A DNA stretch of 64,000 bases from JACCTI01 sp051005695 (GTDB lineage: Bacteria; Verrucomicrobiota; Verrucomicrobiia; Chthoniobacterales; UBA10450). Below the pieces are notes generated by a model. It saw only the letters and a list, made by a program, of their open reading frames with translations, made no database searches and was not told the DNA's origin. The stretch lies in the NCBI GenBank assembly GCA_051005695.1, contig JBPCJC010000013.1, positions 1 through 64,000 on the forward strand. The letters are read 5' to 3'. The position numbers were made by a program, and so were the translations under genes. The first letter of the stretch is position 1; every line of letters begins with the position of its first letter. Positions 47,524 to 56,515 of this stretch are shown here, in pieces.

Positions 47524-47619
47524 ATCAATGAATACGGATCGGGCCGGAAAATGGGTGTTTAGATTTTTGATTAGCTCGGGAAATTTGCTCCACTCGCGTG
47601 CGGCCCTTACTGTCTCCTC

Positions 47620-48072
47620 ATGAACAACAACCGCACCGGTAAAGATTTGACCCAGGAAGCCCCGCGCAGCCCGAAGACCCGACTCGGCGGCTACGTGATT
47701 CTCGGGCGCACGCTCGACAAATGCCGCGCCCTGCTCTGGGGAAACATCGGTGAATATCACTTCGATTGTCCGCTCGATAACATGCTCTTTGGTTTTAAGA
47801 ACATTAAGGGCGACGACTTCAAAGCCGCGGTCGAAAAAGGCGCGGGCGACGACGAAATGGTCACTTGGGTGAACGAGCACGGCGACAAGAAGTCCGCCGA
47901 CGAAGTTAAGGCTTGGTCCGATGAAATGCTCGCGACCAATCCCTACAACAATCCGGAAAAACGCGAGTGGTTCGAGGAGCAGGTAAAGGAACACAACCTC
48001 GATGCTTCGAAGACGACTCTCTTCGATTGGCTCGACGTCGACGACAAGGCGAGCTACGCCAAGGCGGCCTAA
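47620..48072 (+). CDS. DUF5069-family protein
   Basis: A 150-residue soluble protein with the DUF5069 pattern: DLTQEAPRSPKTRLGGYVIL, GRTLDKCRALLWGNIGEYHF and CPLDNMLFGF. It ends with DWLDVDDKASYAKAA. No function is known for the family. The stop codon (TAA) is part of a TCGTTAGGC motif. It is convergent with the amino-acid permease. Confidence 0.82.
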   Translation: MNNNRTGKDLTQEAPRSPKTRLGGYVILGRTLDKCRALLWGNIGEYHFDCPLDNMLFGFKNIKGDDFKAAVEKGAGDDEMVTWVNEHGDKKSADEVKAWSDEMLATNPYNNPEKREWFEEQVKEHNLDASKTTLFDWLDVDDKASYAKAA

Positions 48073-48166
48073 CGACTGCTTACGCGAAGTTAAAATTATG
48101 CGCGGGGCGGCGGCGGAAACGCTGACCGCCCTGTTGCTTTTTTTCGTGACGTGCGTGACGCCTGTC

Positions 48167-49783
48167 TCAGCGCGGCTTGATCGGCGGCGGCAGGATGTCT
48201 TCGGTGTCGCCCACATCCTCGCCGTGTCGCAGCCGGCTATGCCGAATGCTGTAGAGGAAGTAGATCACCATCCCGATGGCCAGCCAGATGAAGAACCGGA
48301 GCCAGGTGAGAATCGGCAGACTGAGCATCAAAGCCATGCACATAATCACGCCCAAAATCGGAAGCAGCGGAACCAGTGGCACACGGAACGGACGACGCCG
48401 AGTAGGGTCGGTCTTGCGCAAAAGGATAACTCCGATGCAGACCAGGCTGAACGCGAAGAGCGTGCCGATATTTGTCAAGTCGGCGAGCGAGCCGATGTCG
48501 GTAAACATGGCCACACTACCGACAACCGCGCCGGTCCAAATCGTGGTGATGTAGGGCGTGCGATATTTTGGGTGCAGCCGCGCAAAGTATTGCGGTAACA
48601 AACCGTCGCGCGCCATCGCCATGAAGATGCGCGGTTGCCCAAGTTGAAAAACCAGCAACACCGAAGTCATCCCGGCGAGCGCGCCGGCGCTGATCAAGGC
48701 CTGCGCCCACGGTTTGCTGGCAAACGCGGTCGCGACCGCGGCAGAATCGCCGAGATAGGTGGTGTATTTCAAAATGCCGGTGAGCACGCCCGACATGAGC
48801 ACGTAAAGAATCGTGCAGATAATCAGGCTCGCGATCATCCCGATGGGCATGTCGCGCTGCGGATTCCGCGTTTCCTCCGCGGTGGTGGAAACGGCGTCGA
48901 ACCCGATGAAGGCGAAGAAGACAATCGCGGCGCCGCTCATGACGCCACCAAAACCATTGGGCATAAACGGCACCCAGTTCACTGGATGAACCATGAAGGC
49001 GCCGAAGGCGATAAAGAAGATCACCACCGCCACCTTGATGATCACAATCGTGGTGTTCGCGCGCGCGCTTTCGCGGATTCCGTAAATGAGCAAAACTGTA
49101 ACTGCGGCGACGATGAGGAACGCGGGCAGATTCAGCGCGAAAGCATGGCCGGCAATGCTAGGCAAAGTGGTCGAAGAAAAATCTCCCAAGGCCGCGCCAC
49201 CTTTGGCGATCACACCTTCGGCCGTCTTGGTATCGGTCACGGCCCAAAGCGGAAACCTTAAGCCAAACAAACTGCCGCAAAGCTTCACAAAGTAACCCGA
49301 CCAACCCACCGCCACGGCCATATTCCCGACCGCGTATTCGAGGATCAAATCCCAGCCGATGATCCACGCGACAATCTCGCCGAGGGTCGCGTAAGAGTAA
49401 GTGTAAGCCGACCCCGAGACCGGAATCATCGAAGCCAATTCCGCGTAACAAAGCGCCGCAAACCCGCAGGCGATCGCGGCCACGATAAAGGAAAAAATCA
49501 CCGCTGGTCCGGCACCCGGCCGGCCCATGACCACGTCCGCGTGGCTGATCCACGATTGGATGAAATTCAACACCGGCGTCCCCAAGGCTGAGCCAGTCGC
49601 CTGCACTTGCTCGCCGGCCGCGGCCGTTCCGGTGAGCGCAAAAATCCCGGTGCCAATGATCGCGCCAATCCCCAGCGCGGTCAGGTCGAGCGCAGTCAGC
49701 GAGCGCTTCATCAAGCGCTCGGGCGCTTCGGATTCGCGAATGAGCAATTCGGGGCTTTTGGTCTTGAAAAATTGCGAGGCCAT
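48167..49783 (-). CDS. APC-family amino-acid permease
   Basis: A 538-residue inner-membrane transporter with about 12-13 membrane segments. The N-terminal MKRSLTALDLTALGIGAIIG with TGIFALTGTAAAG is the substrate-binding unwound helix of cationic amino-acid-type permeases. FIGFDAVSTTAEETRNPQRD is the conserved motif following helix 6. The C-terminal tail is long and charged. The ATG at 49783 is preceded by a TCGTTAGGC motif. Substrate cannot be fixed beyond amino acids or polyamines. Confidence 0.9.
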   Translation of the reverse strand: MASQFFKTKSPELLIRESEAPERLMKRSLTALDLTALGIGAIIGTGIFALTGTAAAGEQVQATGSALGTPVLNFIQSWISHADVVMGRPGAGPAVIFSFIVAAIACGFAALCYAELASMIPVSGSAYTYSYATLGEIVAWIIGWDLILEYAVGNMAVAVGWSGYFVKLCGSLFGLRFPLWAVTDTKTAEGVIAKGGAALGDFSSTTLPSIAGHAFALNLPAFLIVAAVTVLLIYGIRESARANTTIVIIKVAVVIFFIAFGAFMVHPVNWVPFMPNGFGGVMSGAAIVFFAFIGFDAVSTTAEETRNPQRDMPIGMIASLIICTILYVLMSGVLTGILKYTTYLGDSAAVATAFASKPWAQALISAGALAGMTSVLLVFQLGQPRIFMAMARDGLLPQYFARLHPKYRTPYITTIWTGAVVGSVAMFTDIGSLADLTNIGTLFAFSLVCIGVILLRKTDPTRRRPFRVPLVPLLPILGVIMCMALMLSLPILTWLRFFIWLAIGMVIYFLYSIRHSRLRHGEDVGDTEDILPPPIKPR

Positions 49784-49910
49784 TTTGGTGTCGTTAGGCG
49801 CAAAAGAGACGCGCCCTCGCTGGTAATCGTGTCAGCCCCTCGCGCAGGCGGTCAATGTTTTCCGCGCGCATCCGGCGAGCCGATGGCGCAGATTTAGCTC
49901 AAGCAAAGGC

Positions 49911-50138
49911 ATGCCCGGCCTGGCCATCCCCAGTTTCAGCGGCGCGGTCATCGTCGCCAATCTCCTCTTTGGCTCGATCGGCTTCGTCGCTTTCGTTTAC
50001 GGAAAGAAGATGCACATCTGGAAAACGATGTTCATGGGCCTGGCCCTGATGGCCTACACCTATTTCGTCGTGAACACGTTTTTGCTTTTCGGGATCGGCG
50101 CGGTTTTGACCGCGTGCCTCTTTATTTTTCGCGATTAG
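49911..50138 (+). CDS. Small two-to-three-span membrane protein
   Basis: A 75-residue hydrophobic protein with two clear spans (IVANLLFGSIGFVAFVYG and MAYTYFVVNTFLLFGIGAVL) and a short polar loop (GKKMHIWKT). No family name is assigned. It lies 57 bp upstream of yebC, on the same strand, and may share its transcript. Confidence 0.6.
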   Translation: MPGLAIPSFSGAVIVANLLFGSIGFVAFVYGKKMHIWKTMFMGLALMAYTYFVVNTFLLFGIGAVLTACLFIFRD

Positions 50139-50195
50139 ATAAACGCGGAGACGCGCGCCCTTGTGAGGAACCCGCGCGCCTGCTAAATCGGAGGC

Positions 50196-50927
50196 ATGGG
50201 TCGCCAATGGTTGCATGCGAAACGCGAAGTCGCGGGACTGAAGAAAGGCCAGATCACCGGCAAGCTGGTGAAGGAAATCATGGTCGCGTCGAAGATGGGC
50301 GGCGCGGACCCGAACGGCAACGCGCGCCTCTTCGCCGCGCTCGAAAAAGCGCGCCGAGCGAGTGTCTCGCGCGATGTCATCGAGCGCGCGATCAAGAAGG
50401 GCGCGGGCATCGGGACCGAGAAACTTTTGCTCGAGCACATCGTTTTCGAAGGCTACGCGCCGGCGAAAATTCCCGTCATCGTCGAGATCCTGACCGATAA
50501 TAAAAACCGGACCGCACCGGAGATTCGCGTGCTCTTCAAACGCGGCCAACTCGGGACTCCGGGCAGCAATAAATTCTTGTTCGATCACGTCGGCTTGGTC
50601 GAAGCGCATCACGTCGATGCCGCCTCCGATATCGAGGCCGCGGCGATCGAAGCCGGCGCGCAAAATGTTGAGCCGTTAACGCACGCGGAAAACGACGACA
50701 TCCCGGCTGAAACTGCCGGCGCGCGTTTCATTACCGAGCCGACTGATTTGCACGCAGTCTCGCAATGGCTGGCCGCGAATGGCTGGACCGTGGTCACGAG
50801 CGAGCTCGGTTATGTCGCGAAAAATTTTCCGGAATTGGACGACGCCGAACGCATCCAGGTCGGCGAGTTCCTGCAAACCCTCGAGGATCACGACGACGTC
50901 CATCGCGTTTGGGCAGCGGTGAAATAG
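50196..50927 (+). CDS. yebC: YebC/PmpR-family regulator
   Basis: A 243-residue protein with the family start GRQWLHAKREVAGLKKGQIT, close to the usual GHSKWANIKHRK form, then GGADPNGNARLFAALEKARR and IVEILTDNKNRTAPEIRVLF. YebC proteins bind DNA or the ribosome and affect transcription or the translation of proline stretches. The unusual N-terminus (WLHAKREVAGLKKGQ) is diverged at the normally invariant SKW. It ends 6 bp before the next gene. Confidence 0.9.
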   Translation: MGRQWLHAKREVAGLKKGQITGKLVKEIMVASKMGGADPNGNARLFAALEKARRASVSRDVIERAIKKGAGIGTEKLLLEHIVFEGYAPAKIPVIVEILTDNKNRTAPEIRVLFKRGQLGTPGSNKFLFDHVGLVEAHHVDAASDIEAAAIEAGAQNVEPLTHAENDDIPAETAGARFITEPTDLHAVSQWLAANGWTVVTSELGYVAKNFPELDDAERIQVGEFLQTLEDHDDVHRVWAAVK

Positions 50928-50933
50928 TCGGTC

Positions 50934-52217
50934 ATGTCCGACGAATCGACGCAACTAATTCTCGGCGATGCCGCGGCCGACGCGCTAGGTCAACCGCCGG
51001 GTCGGCGTGGAATTTTCCGCCGTAAAAAAAAGAACCAGCCGGCCCCGCTGACGCATTGTGAAAACTGCGGCGCACCGCTGAGCGGCCAGTATTGCGCGGC
51101 CTGCGGGCAACACGCGATCGACTATCGGCGCTCGCTCTTTCACATCGTCGTCGATGCCGCCGATTCTTTCTTCAACTGGGACACAAAATTCTTCAAAACC
51201 ATCGGGATCCTCCTCTGGAAACCCTGGCGCCTAACGAATGATTTCAACGCCGGCCGGCGCGCGCGTTATGTTCATCCACTTCGGCTTTACCTGCTCGCCA
51301 GCATCACCTTTTTTCTCGTGCTGCGCGCGGTCAATTTCCAAGGTTCCGGTCCCATCGAACTGACCGCCGAAGACCGCGCTGGCTTCGCCACCAGCTTGGA
51401 AAAATTGAGCGGACCCGACTCCCCTCTGGCCCCAGAGGAACGCGCGCGCGTGGACGTGTTGCGCACCAAACTTGCCACCGGTGATGGACAACTAACCAAG
51501 GCGGAGCGGGGCGAAATTAAAGCCGCTTTCGCCGAGGTGATGAAATCCACAATCAAGAAAAGTTGGAGCAAAGAAGACCGGGCCAACTTTCGGAAGACGA
51601 TCAACAATCTGCCGACACAACCCACGCCCGTCGCCGAATCCGCCTCCCCATCTCCCACTCCGGTGGTGGAGAACGGCGGCGTCTCCCCCTCGCCCGGCGA
51701 GAAAGAGAAGTTACATTTTAAGTGGGGCGGCGGCGATCAGGCAACGACGCCGTTTGAGACCTGGATGGAAGGCCGCATCAAAGAGAAGGTTGGCGAAGAC
51801 GGCACCAAAGTGACGCTCTTCCTCGAAACCCTACGCCAGAATATCCCGACGATGATGCTTTGCTGCATCCCGCTTTTCGCGCTCATCCTGAAAATCCTCT
51901 ACCTCGGAAAGCGCCGCTATTACATCGAGCATCTGGTCTACGCGCTCCATATCCACAGCTTTATCTTTCTCGGAGTCGGCTTGCTCGTCGCCCTGGTCAT
52001 GCTCGCGAATCGCACCGCGCCCACACTCGGCGGGCTCCTCATCGCCTCCTTCTCGATTGCGCTGACCGTGCAGATTTTCCTCTCGATCCGGCGCGTCTAT
52101 GCCCAAGGCTGGTTTTTCACTCTCGTCAAATTTTGCCTCGGTGGCGTGGCCTATCTCGTGGTCCTTTCGCTCGCAGTCGGCGTGACCGCGTTCATCACCA
52201 TCCTGCTTCCGGGCTAA
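50934..52217 (+). CDS. DUF3667-like zinc-ribbon membrane protein
   Basis: The 427-residue protein opens with a zinc ribbon (CENCGAPLSGQYCAACGQ), then FFNWDTKFFKTIGILLWKPW and RRARYVHPLRLYLLASITFF, the pattern of DUF3667. Four or more membrane helices are seen: one near 115-135 and several in the C-terminal 130 residues. A large, Pro-rich soluble loop (about 140-280) is inserted between them. Function is unknown. It is 6 bp after yebC and convergent with alaS. Confidence 0.75.
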   Translation: MSDESTQLILGDAAADALGQPPGRRGIFRRKKKNQPAPLTHCENCGAPLSGQYCAACGQHAIDYRRSLFHIVVDAADSFFNWDTKFFKTIGILLWKPWRLTNDFNAGRRARYVHPLRLYLLASITFFLVLRAVNFQGSGPIELTAEDRAGFATSLEKLSGPDSPLAPEERARVDVLRTKLATGDGQLTKAERGEIKAAFAEVMKSTIKKSWSKEDRANFRKTINNLPTQPTPVAESASPSPTPVVENGGVSPSPGEKEKLHFKWGGGDQATTPFETWMEGRIKEKVGEDGTKVTLFLETLRQNIPTMMLCCIPLFALILKILYLGKRRYYIEHLVYALHIHSFIFLGVGLLVALVMLANRTAPTLGGLLIASFSIALTVQIFLSIRRVYAQGWFFTLVKFCLGGVAYLVVLSLAVGVTAFITILLPG

Positions 52218-52221
52218 CGAG

Positions 52222-55200
52222 TCAGCTCTGCGCCGCGATCATCTCGCGCGCTTTCGCCAGCGCCGCCCCGATCTTCGCTGCCTCCTTGCCCGCGCCGCGC
52301 GCACTATCCGGCCGGCCCCCGCCTTTCCCTCCCACGATGGGCGCGATCTGTTGGATAATTTCATGCGCACGGATTGAACTCGTTAGGCTCTGCGGTACCG
52401 TCGCCACCAGATCGACCCGGCCATTTGTTAGGCCAGCGAGCACGATCGGACCCTCGATTTTCGTCTTGAGGACATCCGCGATCGCTTGCAACAATGCGCC
52501 ATCCGCTTCCGGCACTTCGGTCACGCATGATTTGCTCTCCGCGTGCGCAGCCGCCAGCTCGTTCGCGATCGCCGCCGCGCGTTTCTGCAATTCCACCTCC
52601 GTGACTTTCGCATGCTGCTTTTCCCAATCGTGCACTTCACTCTCGAGCTTCTTCAAATGCTCTGCGCGCGTTTCGATCGATGCGACATCCGAATGCGCCG
52701 GCAACGATGCCAGCCCGGTTTTCTTGCGCGACAACATTTCAAATTTCTCCTGCTGCCGCTTCGCTTCGCCTTCCGCCCAGCGCGCAACTTCATCGCCCGC
52801 CACCGCTTCGATCCGGCGAATCCCGGCCGCGATCGCCGACTCGCTGACAATTTTGAATTGCTGGATCTCGCCGGTCGCGCGCACATGCGTGCCGCCGCAG
52901 AGTTCCATCGAGTAACCATTCAACTCGTTAGGCGCGCCGCCGATCTGCACCACCCGCACGAGATCGCCGTATTTGTCGCCGAAGAATTGCTGGATATCCG
53001 AGCGTTGTTTCGCTTCCGGATACGGAATTTCGCGCCAGGACACCGGCGTGTTTTCTGCGATCCGTTCGTTGACCAACTTTTCGACCGCGCGCACTTGGTC
53101 CGGTGTCAGCGCCGCGCTCGAAAAATCAAAGGTCAACTTCTCGGACCCGACGTAGCTCCCCTTCTGCACGGCCTCGCGACTAACGAGTTCATGCAGCGCC
53201 CAATGCAATAAATGCGTCACCGTGTGATGCCGCTCGATCGCGCGACGCCGCCTCTCGTCCACGCGCACGGTCACATGCGTTCCAATCGCGGGCGCCTCGT
53301 CGCCCGCGAGAAAATGCACAAACGTGTTCCCGGTTTTGCGGGTGTCGCAAATCGCCCACCGCGCTCCATCGCTCTCGATTTCGCCGCGATCGCCGACCTG
53401 TCCGCCCATCTCCGCGTAACAAACCGAGTTATTCAAAATCACCGCCGCGCGTCCCTTTACCGAACTGATTTCCTCCACGTCCGCGCCGGTATGATCGTGT
53501 TCGTAACCAAGAAAATTCGTCGCCGAACGCGCATCGCTTTCCGCTAATTCTACGACTGTCTTCTTCTGCGCTTTGCGCGCCCGGTCCCGCTGCGCTTCCA
53601 TCAATTTCTCAAACCCAACAGTATCGACCGAAAGCCCACGCTCGCGCGCCATCAACTCCGTGAGATCGAGCGGAAACCCCTGCTCATCATATAAACGAAA
53701 TGCGAACTCGCCGGAGATGTTCACGCGCGAACTCTGGGTAGCGCGCGCGTCTCGCGTGCTGGTCGCAGACTCCGGTCGCGACGGACTTTCCTTAGACTCG
53801 AACTCATCCTCCGCCGTCCAAACCCACGGGTAATCCTCTCCCTGCCTCGCAACCCCAGACTCCCAAGGATTCCACAGAACGTAGGCAAATTTCTCCTCCA
53901 AGTCCCGATCCGACCGGATGTAGCGATCAAACCGTTCCTTCTCCCAAATCGATCCACTGGTACAGGCAGCTTTGTTAATCTCGTGCGCGGTAAACGACTT
54001 GATCGACTGCATCAGCTCGGACAACGACCAGAAAACCGGATCGCCCGCCGCGTTGTCCTTCTTCGGATGCGGGCGAAGAATCGCGTGGACGTGATCCGGC
54101 ATCACGCAAACCGCGATGAGATCGTAGCGGGTGCCGTGAAAATGGCGGAAGGCGTCGAGCACGATCGTGCGGTCGAAGGGCGAAAGAATTCGCCGTTTCA
54201 CCGTGGAGATCGTTAGGGCATAGATCGCCCACGGAAGTTCGAAGTGCGGCAGGCGGCGTTTTGCGTAACGGGCGCCATCGCCGGGAGAGGAAGTTCGCAA
54301 TGGCGGGACGCCATCGCCAGCACGCGAGACGCGCGCGCTACCCGGAGGCTCGGTCTCCATTTCACTCGTTAGGCGAGCGACTTCGGCTTCGAAGAGCGCG
54401 ATGCCTTTGTCGAGGGTTCGGTTGAAGGATTCTTCTTCGCGACGCAAGCTGGCTTCGGTGGTGGCCTGTTTTTCGCGGAGTTCCGGGAAGACGTTGCCCA
54501 TCGTTTTTGTCAGGACAGCGACCAGTCGGCAAAAGAACGGCTCGTGAAAACCAAGCGTGCGACCGTAGCGAACGGCCCGGCGCAGGATGCGCCGCAAAAC
54601 GTAACCGCGGCCTTCGTTGCTCGGCTGGATGCCATCGGCGATCGCGAAACTAAGGGTGCGGATGTGATCGGCGATGACGCGAAAGGCGATGTCGATGCGT
54701 TCTTGCTCCTCGGTGTAGAGGGCGGTCTGGGTAGCGCGCGCGTCTCGCATGCCGGTCGCGGACTCCGGCCGCGACGAACTTTCGAAAGTACGCGAAAGCG
54801 AGACGCCTTCGCCAGCAGCGGGGATGGCCGCGCTACCCGGAACCGATGGCAAGGTCGAGGCGTAACGCTTACCGCTCAGTTTTTCGATCTCATCGAAAAT
54901 CGGGCGAAAGACATCGGTCTCGTAGTTGGAAACTAAGCGCGAGAAATCGGTGAAGTTTTTCGTGCCTTGGATGAGCGCGGTGGCGCGCTCGAAACCCATT
55001 CCGGTGTCGACGTGGCGTTGCGGCAACGGAATAAAACTACCGTCCGCGTTGGCGTTGAACTGGATGAACACCAGATTCCAAATTTCAATGCAGCGCGGGT
55101 CGCCGGCGTTGACTAACGAGCCCTTCGTGTCGCCCGCCGGCGTCAGGTCGATGTGCAATTCCGAGCACGGACCGCACGGGCCGGTGTCGCCCATCATCCA

Positions 55201-55716
55201 AAAATTGTCCTTCTTATTCCCGTCGACGATCTGCACCGCGGGATCGAGCCCGGCTTCGATAAACAAGCGCGCCCAATGATCGTGCGCTTCCTGGTCGAAC
55301 TCCGCCGGCTCGTTAGGCCCGGGCCGGTAGACCGTGGCGTAAAGTCTTTGCGCCGGCAGGCCCCAGCGCCTAACGACCAGTTCCCAGGCCCAATCGATCG
55401 CTTCTTTCTTGAAGTAATCGCCAAAGCTCCAGTTCCCGAGCATCTCGAAAAACGTGTGGTGATAAGTGTCGAGCCCGACGTCATCGAGATCGTTATGCTT
55501 CCCGCCGGCGCGAATACATTTCTGCGTATCGGCGGTGCGCGGCGGCGTCCAGGGCACACTTTGTTGCCCCAGGAAAATGGGCACGAACTGGTTCATGCCC
55601 GCGTTCGTGAAAAGGAGGTTCGGCGAATCCGGCAGGAGCGAGGCGGAAGGCACGACGGTGTGGCCTTTCTCGCGGAAGAAATCGAGAAACGATTGGCGGA
55701 TTTGCGCGGAAGTCAT
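52222..55716 (-). CDS. alaS: Alanyl-tRNA synthetase with two in-frame mobile-element insertions
   Basis: AlaRS charges tRNA-Ala and edits Ser and Gly errors. The frame is 1,164 residues against the usual 870-900. The aminoacylation core is intact (FREKGHTVVPSASLLP, NLLFTNAGMNQFVPIFLG, GDTGPCGPCSELH) and the editing domain has HHTVTHLLHWALHEL and ELCGGTHVRAT. Extra residues about 293-330 come from a 110-bp REP-like element (54729-54838), and about 457-662 from a RAYT transposase element (53736-54343) placed before ISGEFAFRLYDEQGFPLDLT. Neither insertion introduces a stop or shift. The protein would carry a nested HUH-nuclease domain unless the insert is removed. The ATG at 55716 is the normal family start. 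Confidence 0.92.
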   Translation of the reverse strand: MTSAQIRQSFLDFFREKGHTVVPSASLLPDSPNLLFTNAGMNQFVPIFLGQQSVPWTPPRTADTQKCIRAGGKHNDLDDVGLDTYHHTFFEMLGNWSFGDYFKKEAIDWAWELVVRRWGLPAQRLYATVYRPGPNEPAEFDQEAHDHWARLFIEAGLDPAVQIVDGNKKDNFWMMGDTGPCGPCSELHIDLTPAGDTKGSLVNAGDPRCIEIWNLVFIQFNANADGSFIPLPQRHVDTGMGFERATALIQGTKNFTDFSRLVSNYETDVFRPIFDEIEKLSGKRYASTLPSVPGSAAIPAAGEGVSLSRTFESSSRPESATGMRDARATQTALYTEEQERIDIAFRVIADHIRTLSFAIADGIQPSNEGRGYVLRRILRRAVRYGRTLGFHEPFFCRLVAVLTKTMGNVFPELREKQATTEASLRREEESFNRTLDKGIALFEAEVARLTSEMETEPPGSARVSRAGDGVPPLRTSSPGDGARYAKRRLPHFELPWAIYALTISTVKRRILSPFDRTIVLDAFRHFHGTRYDLIAVCVMPDHVHAILRPHPKKDNAAGDPVFWSLSELMQSIKSFTAHEINKAACTSGSIWEKERFDRYIRSDRDLEEKFAYVLWNPWESGVARQGEDYPWVWTAEDEFESKESPSRPESATSTRDARATQSSRVNISGEFAFRLYDEQGFPLDLTELMARERGLSVDTVGFEKLMEAQRDRARKAQKKTVVELAESDARSATNFLGYEHDHTGADVEEISSVKGRAAVILNNSVCYAEMGGQVGDRGEIESDGARWAICDTRKTGNTFVHFLAGDEAPAIGTHVTVRVDERRRRAIERHHTVTHLLHWALHELVSREAVQKGSYVGSEKLTFDFSSAALTPDQVRAVEKLVNERIAENTPVSWREIPYPEAKQRSDIQQFFGDKYGDLVRVVQIGGAPNELNGYSMELCGGTHVRATGEIQQFKIVSESAIAAGIRRIEAVAGDEVARWAEGEAKRQQEKFEMLSRKKTGLASLPAHSDVASIETRAEHLKKLESEVHDWEKQHAKVTEVELQKRAAAIANELAAAHAESKSCVTEVPEADGALLQAIADVLKTKIEGPIVLAGLTNGRVDLVATVPQSLTSSIRAHEIIQQIAPIVGGKGGGRPDSARGAGKEAAKIGAALAKAREMIAAQS
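53736..54343 (-). mobile_element. RAYT (REP-associated tyrosine transposase) element inside alaS
   Basis: The 608-bp element has perfect 27-bp terminal inverted repeats (53736-53762 and 54317-54343, starting GGGTAGCGCG). Its minus-strand frame, in phase with alaS, encodes a Y1/RAYT transposase: LPHFELPWAIYALTISTVKR, the HUH motif in VMPDHVHAIL (AlaRS-frame residues about 542-544), WSLSELMQSIKSFTAHEI, and the C-terminal WEKERFDRYIR and YVLWNPWESGVA; the Tyr before VLWNP is the candidate nucleophile. There is no ATG near its N-terminus and no stop before alaS resumes, so it can only be made as part of AlaRS or from a weak start. No target duplication is obvious. Confidence 0.9.
54729..54838. 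mobile_element. 110-bp non-autonomous REP element inside alaS
   Basis: Its left end (GGGTAGCGCGCGCGTCTCGC) matches the left end of the RAYT element over about 55 bp with few changes, and its right end also finishes GCTACCC. Inside are two arms of GTCGCGGACTCCGGCCGCGAC type that can form a hairpin. In the alaS frame it encodes GSAAIPAAGEGV to RPESATGMRDARATQ, matching the edges of the larger element (GSARVSRAGDGV, RPESATSTRDARATQ). It is a miniature relative that the RAYT could mobilise. Confidence 0.82.
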
Positions 55717-55762
55717 CGCGATGATTCTAGCGCGCTTTGCGCGGGTTTCACGTCTGGACGCC

Positions 55763-56515
55763 TCAGCGCGACTCGTTCACCGGGCTGGAAACTGCGTCGG
55801 CAAACTGGCGCAGATCGTCCGCGCTGATCTCCGAAATCGCCCAGTAATTCATCCCGGAATTGCGCCAGTGCAAAAGGTTGTAGCCGCGCTGCGGCGGGCT
55901 CGCGCGGACGGGCTCGGCACCGTGCTCCGGCCAGATGAAAAGGTTGATGAAATGCCGGCGCCGCTCGTAAACCAACGCCGCCACGGCTCGACCCGAAAGA
56001 TATTCCAGCCGGCCGCCGACGAGCGGGAATCCTTTGCTCGACAAATCCTCCACCGGCGGCGCGAAATCGATCCTGCCCTCGAACCACGGTCGCACGGTGT
56101 GTTGATCGGACGAAGCCACATCGGTGAGATGGGTGCCGGCGAGCGCACGAATGTGGCTGTCGGTAATCTCGGCGAGCAGCGTCTGCGAAGACGAACGAAT
56201 CGAGAAATTCTGGGCGAGAAAAAATCCGAGAACGAACGCAGCCGCGAGCGCCAGCCCGCGGAGCAACCATGGCGTTACCCGCGCGGAGCTCGTTAGGGGA
56301 ATTGTTTCGCGCTTTGCCCAGAGGCTGGCCCGGAGATCCGCCGGCGCGGAGAAATGAGCCGGAGCGATCACCTCCTGCAGCGCGCGCAAGTTCTGCAGCG
56401 CGCCCGCGCAGGCCTCGCAGGTCTCGAGATGTCGTTCGACCGCGAGGCTGCGCTCGAGGTCGAGTTCCCCATCGTGATAAGGATCGAGCAACCGGCGCGC
56501 TTCCTCGCAGTTCAT
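55763..56515 (-). CDS. Zinc-finger anti-sigma factor, membrane-bound
   Basis: A 250-residue protein with an N-terminal zf-HC2 anti-sigma domain (HDGELDLERSLAVERHLETC, then EAC), giving the HxxxCxxC zinc site. One membrane helix follows near residues 84-102 (LLRGLALAAAFVLGFFLAQN), then a periplasmic sensor domain of about 150 residues with no known family. It overlaps the sigma factor upstream by 4 bp, the usual coupled pair. It would hold that sigma factor at the membrane until a signal releases it. Confidence 0.9.
   Translation of the reverse strand: MNCEEARRLLDPYHDGELDLERSLAVERHLETCEACAGALQNLRALQEVIAPAHFSAPADLRASLWAKRETIPLTSSARVTPWLLRGLALAAAFVLGFFLAQNFSIRSSSQTLLAEITDSHIRALAGTHLTDVASSDQHTVRPWFEGRIDFAPPVEDLSSKGFPLVGGRLEYLSGRAVAALVYERRRHFINLFIWPEHGAEPVRASPPQRGYNLLHWRNSGMNYWAISEISADDLRQFADAVSSPVNESR

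Noticed and set aside
47524..48216. N-terminal extension of the DUF2383 frame
   Set aside because: It is antisense to DUF5069; the protein start is clear at 47523.
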